64,000 nucleotides of DNA from Polycladospora coralii (GTDB taxonomy: Bacteria > Bacillota > Bacilli > Thermoactinomycetales > Thermoactinomycetaceae), in assembly GCF_014773435.2 (NCBI RefSeq), contig NZ_JACXAG020000004.1, forward strand, positions 186,001 to 250,000, in the 5' to 3' direction. Each line of letters begins with the position of its first letter. Positions within the stretch are counted from its first letter, which is position 1. The translations under genes were made by a program, and so were the position numbers. A model generated the notes under the pieces. The model ran no database searches, was not told the origin of the DNA, and was given only the letters and a program-made list of their open reading frames with translations. Positions 53,127-62,148 of this stretch are shown one piece after another.

Positions 53127-53725
53127 ACCACAATATGAAAGCAGTTATTGAGGGACTACTGTTTGCAGCTGGTGATGACGGTTTAAGCAGTAAAGAATTA
53201 GCAGACATTACGGATCAGACAGTAAATGAAATCGATCTGTTGATTCATGAATTACGTGTGGATTGGAAAGAACAAGATAGGGGATTACAGATCGTAAAAG
53301 TAGCGCAAGTTTATCAAATGACTACACGATCTGACCACACGACCTATTTTGAAAAGATGGCACAATCACCAAATCGTTCGCAACTATCACGGGCCTCACT
53401 GGAAACATTAGCTATTGTCGCTTACCGTCAGCCGATTACACGTGTCCAGATTGAAGAGATTCGAGGGGTGAAAAGTGATCGTACCTTACAAATGTTGCAA
53501 CGAAAAGGGCTGATCAAGGAGAAAGGAAGAGAACCTGGTCCAGGTCGTCCAATATTGTATGGAACAAGTACGGCTTTTTTGACCTACTTTGGATTAACGA
53601 CACTAGAGGAATTACCTCCGCTCGACTCCATTTTTCAATGGCAAGAGTGGGAGCAAGAGCGGCAACAATTATACAAGCGTTTAGGAATAGATATCGAGCC
53701 ATTAGTGGAAGAAGAAACGCCTTAA
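53123..53725 (+). CDS. scpB: Segregation and condensation protein B
   Basis: Winged-helix partner of ScpA in the Smc-ScpAB complex. 200 residues: VIEGLLFAAGDDGLSSKELA, ALETLAIVAYRQPITRVQIE-type ETLAIVAYRQPITRVQIEEI, GRPILYGTSTAFLTYFGL. Starts in ATGA overlap with scpA; a terminator begins at its stop codon. Confidence 0.96.
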   Translation: MNHNMKAVIEGLLFAAGDDGLSSKELADITDQTVNEIDLLIHELRVDWKEQDRGLQIVKVAQVYQMTTRSDHTTYFEKMAQSPNRSQLSRASLETLAIVAYRQPITRVQIEEIRGVKSDRTLQMLQRKGLIKEKGREPGPGRPILYGTSTAFLTYFGLTTLEELPPLDSIFQWQEWEQERQQLYKRLGIDIEPLVEEETP

Positions 53726-53752
53726 CAACCTGATCTAGGTTGTTTTTTTTTA
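53724..53752 (+). terminator. Terminator after scpB
   Basis: AACAACCT / AGGTTGTT stem with a 5-base loop and a run of nine Ts with one interruption. Confidence 0.9.
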
Positions 53753-53819
53753 TGCTGAAACAATCTGAATAAAATTTAGATGGTTTGTCCACAATGCAAA
53801 GTAGGCAGGTGATGAATGG

Positions 53820-54482
53820 TTGATCATTTTTGCAAGCATTTTAGCAGGTATAAGCATGCTTCTACTTATTATTTTTTTCATAACGGTACAGATTGAAATT
53901 CTCTTTAAACGTGAACAAGAAGATGATCACGGTGAAGTGCGTGTTTCCGTTTTAAAGGGCCTGATTCATTACAACATACAAATTCCTAAACTAAAATGGG
54001 AAGGTGTTGATGATGGAATTGAGATTGAGCAAAAAGATGCATCCATTTCGTCACAGAGCAAAGACAGTCAAATTACAGCAAAATCGATCAAAGAAGCACA
54101 AAATCATTTTCAGCAACTTTTAGCACGTATCCATCACTTTTTTGAGATTGTTGGATGGTTTGTTACGAAAATAAGATGTGAGAAGTTGAAATGGGTAACG
54201 CAAATCGGAACAGGCGATGCAGCCGAGACGGGTATGCTTGTAGGAGGATTGTGGGGTATTCAAGCTTCTGTTTTGGGCTGGATCAGTCATCAAGTTCATT
54301 GTAATTGCCCGGTTGAAGTGGAAGTCATCCCTTCTTTTCAACAACCCTTACTTCATACACATTTTCATAGTATGATTCGTTTTCGGTTGGGATATGCTAT
54401 ACTTGCCGCTGTTCGTCTCGTTATTCATATGAGAAAAGGAAAGGATCGAAGAAAATGGCTGATCACCCCATTCAAAGCTTAA
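53820..54482 (+). CDS. DUF2953 family protein (YtfI-like)
   Basis: 220 residues. One N-terminal membrane helix (about 2-24, IIFASILAGISMLLLIIFFI), an acidic middle part, the DUF2953 segment KLKWVTQIGTGDAAETGMLVGGLWGIQASVLG and a basic tail. Its gene overlaps ytfJ by 28 bases, the same pairing as ytfI-ytfJ in B. subtilis. Role unknown; sporulation link is by context. TTG start. Confidence 0.8.
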   Translation: MIIFASILAGISMLLLIIFFITVQIEILFKREQEDDHGEVRVSVLKGLIHYNIQIPKLKWEGVDDGIEIEQKDASISSQSKDSQITAKSIKEAQNHFQQLLARIHHFFEIVGWFVTKIRCEKLKWVTQIGTGDAAETGMLVGGLWGIQASVLGWISHQVHCNCPVEVEVIPSFQQPLLHTHFHSMIRFRLGYAILAAVRLVIHMRKGKDRRKWLITPFKA

Positions 54483-54883
54483 TGCAAACTGCAATGGAAA
54501 ATATCAAAGAAATGGTAGATGTCAACACCATTATTGGTGAACCTGTTGAAACATCAGATGGACAAGTGATTATACCCGTGTCCAAAGTGGGATTTGGTTT
54601 CGCAGCAGGTGGTAGTGAGTTTAGAACATCACAAATCAATGAGAAAGCAAGTTCTGGAAAAGAAGATAAGAAAGAATCATCGGATACAAAATATCCATTT
54701 GGAGGAGGTTCGGGTGGAGGTGTATCCATTACACCAGTAGCATTTATTGTGGTAGGAAAAGAGGGAGTTCGTTTACTGAATGTAGAAGGCTCTACGCATT
54801 TATTGGATCGTGTAATCGATATGGCGCCTTCATTGATGAAACAACTAAAAGGTAAAAAAAAGAATGATGATTGCGATGTCTAG
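54455..54883 (+). CDS. ytfJ: Sporulation protein YtfJ (GerW family)
   Basis: Forespore protein; in B. subtilis (gerW) needed for SleB-dependent cortex lysis at germination. 142 residues: QSLMQTAMENIKEMVDVNTIIGEPV, IIPVSKVGFGFAAGGSEF, Gly-rich FGGGSGGGVSITPVAFIVV. Overlaps the DUF2953 gene. Confidence 0.93.
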   Translation: MADHPIQSLMQTAMENIKEMVDVNTIIGEPVETSDGQVIIPVSKVGFGFAAGGSEFRTSQINEKASSGKEDKKESSDTKYPFGGGSGGGVSITPVAFIVVGKEGVRLLNVEGSTHLLDRVIDMAPSLMKQLKGKKKNDDCDV

Positions 54884-54968
54884 AATGACATCGCTTTTTC
54901 ATATTTTAGCCTTGTCCGCATATATTGGTAGAAATTAAGTTTCTGATACGCGAATGGGGTGAAAAGAG

Positions 54969-56111
54969 GTGTATACATGCAAACGATATGTACGCGGACT
55001 ATGGATTGGCTTATTTTTTCTGATGAGCTTTCAGCACGGGAGTGTTTGGGCTGAGACTGACTTAGCACCAAGTGCGCAAGCCGCCATACTGATGGATGCT
55101 TCTTCTGGACGTGTATTATATGAAAAACAAGCAAGTGAAGAAAAATTGATTGCCAGTTTGACCAAGATTATGACTGCTGTTGTTGCGATTGAGCATGGTG
55201 ATTTAAATGAGTTGGTAACGATTAGTGAAAATGCGCAAGGTGTTGAAGGCTCTTCTATCTATTTGAAAAAGGGTGAGAAGATTTCACTTGAAACTTTATT
55301 ATATGGGTTGATGTTACGATCTGGTAATGATGCAGCAGTTGCGATTGCAGAGCATATTGGGGGCTCAGTCGAGGGGTTTGTTTATATGATGAATGAGAAA
55401 GTAAATCATCTCGGTCTAACACATACCCAATTTCAAAATCCACATGGATTAGATGAAGAAGGACACTATTCTTCTGCTGAAGACTTGGGAAAATTAACGG
55501 CTTATGCACTAAAAAATAATACATTTCAAAAAATTGTAGAAACTGAGGTGAAAACAGTTTCGTGGCCCAACGAAGAATGGAAGCGTAAATTTTATAATAA
55601 AAATAAGATGTTGCGTTTTTATGAATGGGCAAATGGTGTAAAAACAGGGTACACCAAAAAGGCGCATCGTACACTCGTATCATCAGCCACCAAAGATGGT
55701 ATGCAATTAGTAGCGGTAACCTTAGATGATGGAAATGATTGGAAAGAATCCATGGTTATGTTTGAGTATGGATTTAAACATTATGAACAAACGACCATTT
55801 TAAAAGAGGGACAAAAAATGTCCAAAAAATCGTTTCAAACAGATGAGGGTGAGCGGGTACAGATCACAGCAGGTCATTTGTTTCAATTTCCATTAACGGA
55901 AGAGGAGAAGCGATCCATTGTGGTTGAACCTGTCATTAGTTTCCCGCTACGGATGGTAAAAAATGATGAAACACAAGTGGGAACAGCCCGAATTTATTTA
56001 AAAGGTGAAATAATTGGTTCTGTCCCGTTAGTCACAACTAGAGAATCTAAGGATGCAAGATTGATGAGGCAATTCAAACAAGTCTTTTCGATGATGATGG
56101 GGAGGGGATAA
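54969..56111 (+). CDS. dacB: D-alanyl-D-alanine carboxypeptidase DacB
   Basis: Peptidase S11 (PBP5*-type), made in the mother cell to control cortex cross-linking. 380 residues: signal peptide (1-29, ending VWAETD), SxxK in ASLTKIMT, SxN in RSGNDAAVAI, KTG in GVKTGYTK, then the C-terminal beta domain. GTG start 7 bases after GGGGTG; an ATG 8 bases downstream is in another frame. The dacB-spmA-spmB order supports this over other S11 members. Confidence 0.92.
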   Translation: MYTCKRYVRGLWIGLFFLMSFQHGSVWAETDLAPSAQAAILMDASSGRVLYEKQASEEKLIASLTKIMTAVVAIEHGDLNELVTISENAQGVEGSSIYLKKGEKISLETLLYGLMLRSGNDAAVAIAEHIGGSVEGFVYMMNEKVNHLGLTHTQFQNPHGLDEEGHYSSAEDLGKLTAYALKNNTFQKIVETEVKTVSWPNEEWKRKFYNKNKMLRFYEWANGVKTGYTKKAHRTLVSSATKDGMQLVAVTLDDGNDWKESMVMFEYGFKHYEQTTILKEGQKMSKKSFQTDEGERVQITAGHLFQFPLTEEEKRSIVVEPVISFPLRMVKNDETQVGTARIYLKGEIIGSVPLVTTRESKDARLMRQFKQVFSMMMGRG

Positions 56112-56114
56112 CGC

Positions 56115-56705
56115 ATGATCAATTATATCTGGTTATTTATGATAATAAGTGGTGTAATTGCAGCTGTGCTTCAAGGAAGAGTTGATCTTGTCACGGTAGC
56201 TGCCTTAAATGGCGCGAAAGATGCAGTAGCTGTTTGTATCGGTTTAATCAGTATTTTGGTTTTTTGGTTGGGAATGATGCGGATTGCGCAAGATGCTGGG
56301 CTACTAGTTAAGTTATCCAAGTTACTAAGACCAATTGCTTCATTTTTATTTCCAAGCGTGCCACCCAATCACCCAGCGATGGGTTATATTTTATCCAATA
56401 TGAGTGCGAATTTATTTGGACTTGGGAATGCCGCAACCCCGATGGGAATAAAAGCAATGGAAGAATTACAAAAACTAAATCATCAATCAGATAAAGCATC
56501 ACCGGCAATGTGTACGCTACTTGCTTTAAATACATCAGGATTAACCTTAGTTCCGGCAACGATGATTGGTATTCGAATGGAGCATGGATCGCTAGATCCA
56601 ACCTCTATTATCGGCCCAACTTTTTTAGCAACCGTGTGTGCCACAACAGTCGCTATTTTACTTGACCGCTTTTATCGTAAGAAAGAAATGAAAACTCATT
56701 TTTAA
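56115..56705 (+). CDS. spmA: Spore maturation protein A
   Basis: Integral membrane protein (196 residues, about five helices) with the nucleoside-recognition/Gate-type segment MSANLFGLGNAATPMGIKAMEELQ and LALNTSGLTLVPATMIGIRM. Mutants in B. subtilis make spores with poor core dehydration. 3 bases after dacB, so likely one operon. Confidence 0.94.
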   Translation: MINYIWLFMIISGVIAAVLQGRVDLVTVAALNGAKDAVAVCIGLISILVFWLGMMRIAQDAGLLVKLSKLLRPIASFLFPSVPPNHPAMGYILSNMSANLFGLGNAATPMGIKAMEELQKLNHQSDKASPAMCTLLALNTSGLTLVPATMIGIRMEHGSLDPTSIIGPTFLATVCATTVAILLDRFYRKKEMKTHF

Positions 56706-56726
56706 GTTATAGAGGGGACCTTTAAG

Positions 56727-57263
56727 ATGGTTGAATGGATTAACGGATTGTCCAAATTTATGCTTCCTGCTATTCTCGTCTTTATTCCCTTATATGCCGC
56801 TTTTCGTAAAGTGCCAATATATGAGAGTTTCATCGAGGGTGCAAAGGAAGGTTTTCCAACTGCGATTTCAATTATTCCTCATCTCGTTGGTATGTTGGTA
56901 GCAGTTGCCATATTTCGAGATACAGGAGCTATGCAATTCTATTTACAATTTTTCACACCTGTTGTGCAATTTTTCCATATTCCGACAGAAGTTTTACCAA
57001 TTGGTATACTTCGGCCTATATCCGGTACGGGATCGCTTGCATTTGTCGAAAGTACTTTACAAACACACGGTCCAGACTCCTTTTTAGGCAAACTAGCATC
57101 AACCATTCAAGGGAGCACGGATACGACGCTTTATGTAGTTACGGTATATTTTGGAGCCGTTGGAATAAAGAAGTCATTATATGCTTTAAAAGTTGGTTTA
57201 TGGGCAGACTTAGTAGGCTTTATCGCATCAATTGTTATCTGTACCTTTTTATTTGTGGGTTAA
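56727..57263 (+). CDS. spmB: Spore maturation protein B
   Basis: Partner of SpmA, 178 residues, about five helices: FIPLYAAFRKVPIYESFIEGAKEGF, PRPISGTGSLAF-like LRPISGTGSLAFVE and IQGSTDTTLYVVTVYFGAVG. 21 bases after spmA. Last gene of the dacB operon. Confidence 0.94.
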   Translation: MVEWINGLSKFMLPAILVFIPLYAAFRKVPIYESFIEGAKEGFPTAISIIPHLVGMLVAVAIFRDTGAMQFYLQFFTPVVQFFHIPTEVLPIGILRPISGTGSLAFVESTLQTHGPDSFLGKLASTIQGSTDTTLYVVTVYFGAVGIKKSLYALKVGLWADLVGFIASIVICTFLFVG

Positions 57264-57278
57264 GGTGATCATAGGAAA

Positions 57279-57311
57279 GAAGCTAAACCTCAGAACGGAG
57301 CGCCTAGCTTC
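57279..57311. terminator. Weak hairpin between convergent genes
   Basis: GAAGCTA / TAGCTTC with an inner CTC / GAG pairing, followed by TCGTATTTT. Probably serves both spmB and the convergent lipoprotein gene. Confidence 0.45.
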
Positions 57312-57331
57312 TCGTATTTTATGAACGAATA

Positions 57332-58465
57332 CTACTCTTCTTCTATGAGTATATCTGAAATTTCTTGGTTGATATCAGCAACTGGCGCATAGCGGTAATT
57401 GGACAGTAAAATGATTGTAAAATCATGCTGAAAATGGAGGGTCATAAAGGATTGAAAACCACCGATGGTTCCTTGATGACGCGCCCAGCTTTTGTCGTTC
57501 GCAATCATCCAGCCGTAGCCATATCCACGATCTTTTAATGTTTGTAGGGGGATTGCGTCAGGTGTGAAGATTTTATTTTTGGTGTTTTCTTGTACAAGTT
57601 GATTGAGTCGTATTCCTTCTCCCCATTTATAGAGGTCACCAACTGTTGAATAAAGACCACCAGCTCCACCTAGGTCTAGGCCACTTACGTAATAGGCTTG
57701 TGGAGATCCACTTTGGTTTTTCTGATATCCAGTAGCTGCTTGGTCCACATCTTTCATTGTATTACTATAGCCAGTATGAGTCATGCCAAGTGGAGAAAAT
57801 ATATTTTCTTTTAGAAATGTGAGATAGGGCTGTTTGGAAACGGATTCAATGATTTTTTGCAGTAGTAAATAATTGGAGTTACTATACGCATACTTTGTCC
57901 CAGGAGTAGAAGATAATGGCTGATTCCAGTAAGGCTCAAAGGTTGTGTTACTCGCAATTCCAGAAGTATGAGTTAAAAGTTGATGGATCGTGATTTGATC
58001 TGCATGTGCATAATCAGGTAAGTATTTACTTACTTTATCACTTTCTTGAAGCTGACCTTTTTCCTGTAATTGCATAATTACCATGGCTGTAAAGGGTTTC
58101 GTAAGTGAAGCAATTGCAAATTTAGTCTGGTTATTATTCATCGTACCGCTACTCAGATTAGCTTTTCCATAAGATTGATTGTGAATCACTTGTCCAGCAT
58201 GAGAGACGAGTACATTACCACTAAATGTACCGTTATCTACGTATTTACGGATGATCGCATCGATGTTCTCGTGGCTTGCCTCACTTAACGGATTCACACT
58301 AGGATCGGTTTGATCAGTGGTTTCACTATTTGAGCGATATCTTACCTTTTGAATTGTGTCAGGATTCGGCTTTGCCTCTTGTTGTTTCGGTTGACAAGCG
58401 ACAGTAGTTATCACGATTAAGGATATTGCTAAAAAAGTGATGTAAGTGCTCTTTGTATGGAACAA
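57332..58465 (-). CDS. Serine hydrolase of the class C beta-lactamase / PBP4* family, lipoprotein
   Basis: 377 residues. Signal peptide followed by a lipobox-like TVAC (Cys about 24). Catalytic motifs: SxxK in IASLTKPF, YxN as YAYSNSNY, and HxG as HQGTIGG near the C-terminus. Family members are D-Ala carboxypeptidase- or esterase-like; a true beta-lactamase is less likely. Located on the outer face of the membrane. TTG start behind AGGGGGGA. Orientation opposite to the neighbouring sporulation operons. Confidence 0.85.
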   Translation of the reverse strand: MFHTKSTYITFLAISLIVITTVACQPKQQEAKPNPDTIQKVRYRSNSETTDQTDPSVNPLSEASHENIDAIIRKYVDNGTFSGNVLVSHAGQVIHNQSYGKANLSSGTMNNNQTKFAIASLTKPFTAMVIMQLQEKGQLQESDKVSKYLPDYAHADQITIHQLLTHTSGIASNTTFEPYWNQPLSSTPGTKYAYSNSNYLLLQKIIESVSKQPYLTFLKENIFSPLGMTHTGYSNTMKDVDQAATGYQKNQSGSPQAYYVSGLDLGGAGGLYSTVGDLYKWGEGIRLNQLVQENTKNKIFTPDAIPLQTLKDRGYGYGWMIANDKSWARHQGTIGGFQSFMTLHFQHDFTIILLSNYRYAPVADINQEISDILIEEE

Positions 58466-58534
58466 AATTTTCCCCCCTATAATAATGGACTGTTTAATCG
58501 ATATCTTTTCCAGAACGATAGGAGGATATGTGAA

Positions 58535-58888
58535 TTAAGAGTTTAGTTGTTGGAGGAGTTGTGTTGCGGCAAGTTCCTCTGGGTAAGACAAGATGGTTCG
58601 GGGCCAATAGTCAAGGGTGTGTAAGAATTTATCGTGTAGTATTTTAATAAAGTGGGGTTTAACCTGTGGAATCTGGATGTGATGAAAGAGGTCATCTAAT
58701 AACCAACAAATATGATAACTTTCTTCTTGTGACCACTTCGGGTTTTCAATATATAGCTTTTGTAATATGCATACAAACAGTTCATTTGTCGCATATGGCG
58801 TCCATTTATTGTAATGGTGTGGCTTAGGCTTGTTCATATGATTTAATACAGTATGTATTAACCATTTTTTTTCTTCTGGCGTTAACAT
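58535..58888 (-). CDS. Hypothetical protein, 117 residues
   Basis: The frame opens at 58951, but GGAGGGAT is spaced for the ATG at 58888 (MLTPEEKKWLIHTVLNHM). A soluble, helix-rich protein with many His, Trp and Tyr (PKPHHYNKW, SYHICWLLDDLFHHI). No membrane segment, no motif I recognise. Downstream on the same strand lies the beta-lactamase-family gene, 70 bases away. Confidence 0.6.
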   Translation of the reverse strand: MLTPEEKKWLIHTVLNHMNKPKPHHYNKWTPYATNELFVCILQKLYIENPKWSQEESYHICWLLDDLFHHIQIPQVKPHFIKILHDKFLHTLDYWPRTILSYPEELAATQLLQQLNS

Positions 58889-59333
58889 GATTGATCCCTC
58901 CAGATCTAAAATTCGAACAGGATATCGATTTGTGTGCCGAGGAGAGTGCAAACCCCATTTTTCAATAATTAAACATCCGATAAGGCGTTTGGTCGATCAA
59001 TGCTTGATCGCAGAGTAGGAAAGTATAGTGGAATTTTATAGGTTAGATATAGGAATGTAATTATGCATAATAGTAGATTAATATTAAATTATAAGCTGAC
59101 CTTTCGCTGTGTATGAAGCTAAAAAAGATTTCTATTTTATTTATAGACATTAAACCATTTATGTAGGGGGATTTCAACATATTTCGACGTAAAAATACAA
59201 AAAAATATTTTGAAAAATAAATACAAATAGTTTTAATGGCAAATAGATTGGATTTTCATTTATTTAAAATAGCATAAGCTACGAACGTGTTACATAAAAA
59301 TGATGCGTCGTTCACCTTCAAAAGGTTTGTTGT
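58889..59333. other. AT-rich divergent intergenic region
   Basis: About 445 bases between the hypothetical gene and the miaB promoter. No ORF with a ribosome binding site, no hairpin with a T tract and no riboswitch motif seen. The part 59130-59270 is very AT-rich with A runs (AATACAAAAAAATATTTTGA). It may hold a promoter for the minus-strand gene, but I cannot place one. Confidence 0.4.
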
Positions 59334-59362
59334 TTGATGGGAAAGTGGTAATCATGTATAAT
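59334..59362 (+). promoter_or_regulatory. Sigma-A promoter of miaB
   Basis: TTGATG, 17 bp with the extended TG-like ATG before the -10, then TATAAT; about 80 bases before the miaB start. Confidence 0.7.
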
Positions 59363-59441
59363 GGTTTAGTTATTAGATTACGTAAAAATTGATTTCATTC
59401 ATTGATATAGATGTTAGAGATGAAAGGTGTGTTAGAAATTA

Positions 59442-60920
59442 ATGGGTACTAAGGAGAAAGATTATAGTCAATACTTTGTAGCTCCTGACTTAAAGCAGGC
59501 GAAGAAACGTGGAAAAGAAAATATTGAAGTTGTAAAGTTTGAAGAAATTCCGGAAAGAATGCAACAAGTAGGAATAGGGAAAAACTACTTCATTGATACC
59601 TTCGGTTGTCAAATGAATGTTCATGATAGTGAAGTGATTGCTGGATTATTGGAGCAGATGGGTTACGAAAGAACTGAGCAAGCGCAAGTGGCGAGTATTA
59701 TCCTCCTAAATACTTGTGCGATTCGAGAAAATGCCGAAGATAAAGTATTTGGTCAGCTAGGACGCTACAAACATCTCAAAATGGAAAACCCCGACTTAAT
59801 ACTGGGGGTATGTGGATGTATGTCTCAAGAAGAGTCAGTTGTAAACCGGATTTTGAAAAGTTACCAACATGTAGATTTGATTTTTGGAACTCATAATATT
59901 CACCGTCTCCCACATTTATTACAAAATGCACTATTTAGTAAAGAAATGGTGGTGGAAGTCTGGTCTAAAGAAGGCGATGTTGTCGAAGATATGCCGAAGG
60001 TCAGAACTGAAAAGCTACGTGCTTGGGTTAATATTATGTATGGCTGTGATAAGTTTTGTACGTATTGCATCGTTCCTTATACAAGAGGAAAAGAGCGTAG
60101 CCGACGTCCAGAAGATGTTTTAGAAGAAATCAGGGAGTTAGCACGTCTCGGATATCAAGAAGTTACGCTTCTAGGACAAAATGTGAATGCATATGGTAAA
60201 GATTTTAAAGATCGTGTGTACCAATTTGGTCATCTCATGGATGATGTGCGTAAAATCGGGATTCCTCGTGTGCGTTTTACAACGAGTCATCCTCGTGACT
60301 TTGATGACCATCTCATTGAGGTGCTAGGAGAAAGAGGAAACTTGGTTGAGCATATCCATTTGCCTGTACAATCGGGTAGTAGTGAGATCTTAAAAATGAT
60401 GTCCCGTAAATATGATCGTGAGACCTATCTAAACTTGGCCAATAAAATTCGCCGTGTCTTACCTGAAGTTGTTTTTACGACGGATATTATCGTAGGCTTT
60501 CCTGGAGAGACAGATGAGCAGTTTGAAGAAACTTTATCATTAGTGAGAGAAATGGAATATGATTCGGCGTTTACGTTTATCTATTCACCACGCGAGGGAA
60601 CTCCGGCTGCTAAAATGAAAGACGATGTTCCTATGGAAGTAAAAAAAGAACGCTTACAACGATTAAATGAGCTTCAAAATGAAATTAGTTTACGTAAGAA
60701 CGAAGTTTTACGTGGTCAAATCGTAGAAGTGCTTGTTGAAGGTGTTAGTAAGAAAAATGCAAATGTCTTGTCTGGACGTACCCGAACCAATAAATTGGTT
60801 AATTTTGTTGGTCCTCAGCATTTGATTGGTGAACTTACCTTTGTTCGTATAGAAGAATCTCGGACATGGTCACTTAATGGAGTTTGGCAAGATACAACAG
60901 CGCAAAAGGTGAGTGGGTAA
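59442..60920 (+). CDS. miaB: tRNA-2-methylthio-N6-dimethylallyladenosine synthase
   Basis: Radical-SAM methylthiotransferase acting on A37 of tRNAs that read UNN codons. 492 residues: N-terminal UPF0004 domain with cysteines in [27 protein letters not shown] and GVCGCMSQ; radical SAM motif [17 protein letters not shown] (CxxxCxxC); C-terminal TRAM domain. The N-terminal 40-residue extension is usual in bacilli (ymcB). First gene of miaB-ricA, followed after a terminator by cotE. Confidence 0.96.
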   Translation: MGTKEKDYSQYFVAPDLKQAKKRGKENIEVVKFEEIPERMQQVGIGKNYFIDTFGCQMNVHDSEVIAGLLEQMGYERTEQAQVASIILLNTCAIRENAEDKVFGQLGRYKHLKMENPDLILGVCGCMSQEESVVNRILKSYQHVDLIFGTHNIHRLPHLLQNALFSKEMVVEVWSKEGDVVEDMPKVRTEKLRAWVNIMYGCDKFCTYCIVPYTRGKERSRRPEDVLEEIRELARLGYQEVTLLGQNVNAYGKDFKDRVYQFGHLMDDVRKIGIPRVRFTTSHPRDFDDHLIEVLGERGNLVEHIHLPVQSGSSEILKMMSRKYDRETYLNLANKIRRVLPEVVFTTDIIVGFPGETDEQFEETLSLVREMEYDSAFTFIYSPREGTPAAKMKDDVPMEVKKERLQRLNELQNEISLRKNEVLRGQIVEVLVEGVSKKNANVLSGRTRTNKLVNFVGPQHLIGELTFVRIEESRTWSLNGVWQDTTAQKVSG

Positions 60921-60922
60921 TT

Positions 60923-61327
60923 GTGGATCATCCAGTTCTGAAACAAGCGCGAAAATGTGCGGAACAAATAGCAAAATGTGAAGAAATTATTCGTTTTCGC
61001 GCTGCAGAAGAGCAAGTTAATCAGAGCGATAGTGTTCAACAATTAATTGTACAAATTAAAAAGAAGCAGAAGGAACTGGTTCATGCGAAACACTATCATA
61101 AGCATGAACATTTGAAACAAATTGAGCAAAATTTAGTAGACATGAATGAACGGTTAGATGGATTGCCCATTGTGATGGAATATCAACAGTCTCAAGTCGC
61201 AGCAAATGATTTGATACAAATGATTCAACAAATTATAGGAGACACAGTCTCACAAAAAATAGAAGTTGAAGTCGGAAACCCGGTTGAATCGGGATGCGGA
61301 AGCGGTGGCTCTTGTGGTTGCTCCTGA
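60923..61327 (+). CDS. ymcA: RicA/YmcA family regulator with Cys-rich tail
   Basis: 134 residues, mostly helical coiled-coil-like DUF964/YlbF fold (EQIAKCEEIIRFRAAEEQVNQ, LIVQIKKKQKELVHA), ending CGSGGSCGCS. In B. subtilis RicA forms the RicA-RicF-RicT complex with Fe-S clusters that steers RNase Y mRNA processing and is needed for competence, biofilm and sporulation; C-terminal cysteines contribute cluster ligands. The frame opens at 60884 within miaB, but AAAGGTGAG fits the GTG at 60923, two bases after the miaB stop. Confidence 0.88.
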   Translation: MDHPVLKQARKCAEQIAKCEEIIRFRAAEEQVNQSDSVQQLIVQIKKKQKELVHAKHYHKHEHLKQIEQNLVDMNERLDGLPIVMEYQQSQVAANDLIQMIQQIIGDTVSQKIEVEVGNPVESGCGSGGSCGCS

Positions 61328-61334
61328 TTTTTTC

Positions 61335-61364
61335 AAAACCCTACAGATTTTCTGTAGGGTTTTT
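61335..61364 (+). terminator. Terminator of miaB-ymcA
   Basis: AAAACCCTACAGA / TCTGTAGGGTTTT perfect 13-base stem with a 3-base loop and an added T. Confidence 0.92.
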
Positions 61365-61394
61365 GGCACTCTAGACGAATGCCCTGCATACACT
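61365..61394 (+). promoter_or_regulatory. Candidate sigma-E promoter of cotE
   Basis: GGCACTCT, 14 bp, CATACACT. The -10 matches the sigma-E consensus CATACAnT in seven of eight positions or better, and the 14-bp spacer is standard; the -35 is partial (GkCATAtT). cotE of B. subtilis has a sigma-E promoter. Confidence 0.6.
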
Positions 61395-61429
61395 TGTAAA
61401 TGAACGAAGTTTTATGAGGAGGGAGCATC

Positions 61430-62008
61430 TTGTCACAAAGTGAGAAAGCTATTGAATATCGACATATTATTACGAAAGCAGTGTGTGGAAAAGGACGCAA
61501 ATTTTCCCAAGTATCCCACGCTTTAAAGCCATCCACTCCAATTCACACCATACTTGGAGCGTGGGTCATTAATCACAAATACGAGTGTCATAAAGTCGGG
61601 GAAGCCGTTGAAGTCCAAGGAACCTATGACATTAATATCTGGGTGTCAGCTAAAGGGAATACAAAGACAGACGTCATTAAAGAAACCGTGAGTTATACTG
61701 AACAGGTACCACTCAACTACTACGATCAACATACACGTGATACCTCTGTAGCAGTAAGTACAGCCGTCACGCAAGTACCTAACTGCGTTGAAGCATCAAT
61801 TGCTTCTAATTCTGAGGGAATCAATATTCGTGTTGAAAAAGAATTTCAAGTGGAATTGGTTGGAGAAACCAAAATCTGTGTGCCCGTTTACCCGATGGAG
61901 CTAGCAAATACAGATGAAAAAGATTATGTCAGCGAATATGTTGGTGATGAAGCAGATGATTTTGAGCACTTGGATGGAGATATTATATTAGATGATCTAA
62001 CGGACTAA
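61430..62008 (+). CDS. cotE: Outer spore coat morphogenetic protein
   Basis: Organises assembly of the outer coat. 192 residues; family blocks EYRHIITKAVCGKGRKFSQ, PSTPIHTILGAWVINHKYE and VEVQGTYDINIWVSA; very acidic C-terminal tail (DEADDFEHLDGDIILDDL), which in B. subtilis mediates interactions with other coat proteins. TTG start behind AGGAGGGAG. Own promoter and terminator. Confidence 0.95.
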   Translation: MSQSEKAIEYRHIITKAVCGKGRKFSQVSHALKPSTPIHTILGAWVINHKYECHKVGEAVEVQGTYDINIWVSAKGNTKTDVIKETVSYTEQVPLNYYDQHTRDTSVAVSTAVTQVPNCVEASIASNSEGINIRVEKEFQVELVGETKICVPVYPMELANTDEKDYVSEYVGDEADDFEHLDGDIILDDLTD

Positions 62009-62025
62009 AACGTTTCTGATTTCTG

Positions 62026-62053
62026 AAAAAGAGGGCGCTCGCCCTCTTTTTTA
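62026..62053 (+). terminator. Terminator of cotE
   Basis: AAAAAGAGGGC / GCCCTCTTTTTT with a GCTC loop. Confidence 0.92.
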
Positions 62054-62148
62054 TTGAAACTAACGTTTTTCAATTTAGATACATACCATATGACATCATA
62101 CAGGAATGATATACAACAGGCGTGTGTATGAGAGAAAGGGGAAAGGTT

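Noticed and set aside
54977-54979. ATG as start of dacB
   Set aside because: It is in a different frame from the D-Ala carboxypeptidase; the GTG at 54969 is in frame and has a well-spaced ribosome binding site.
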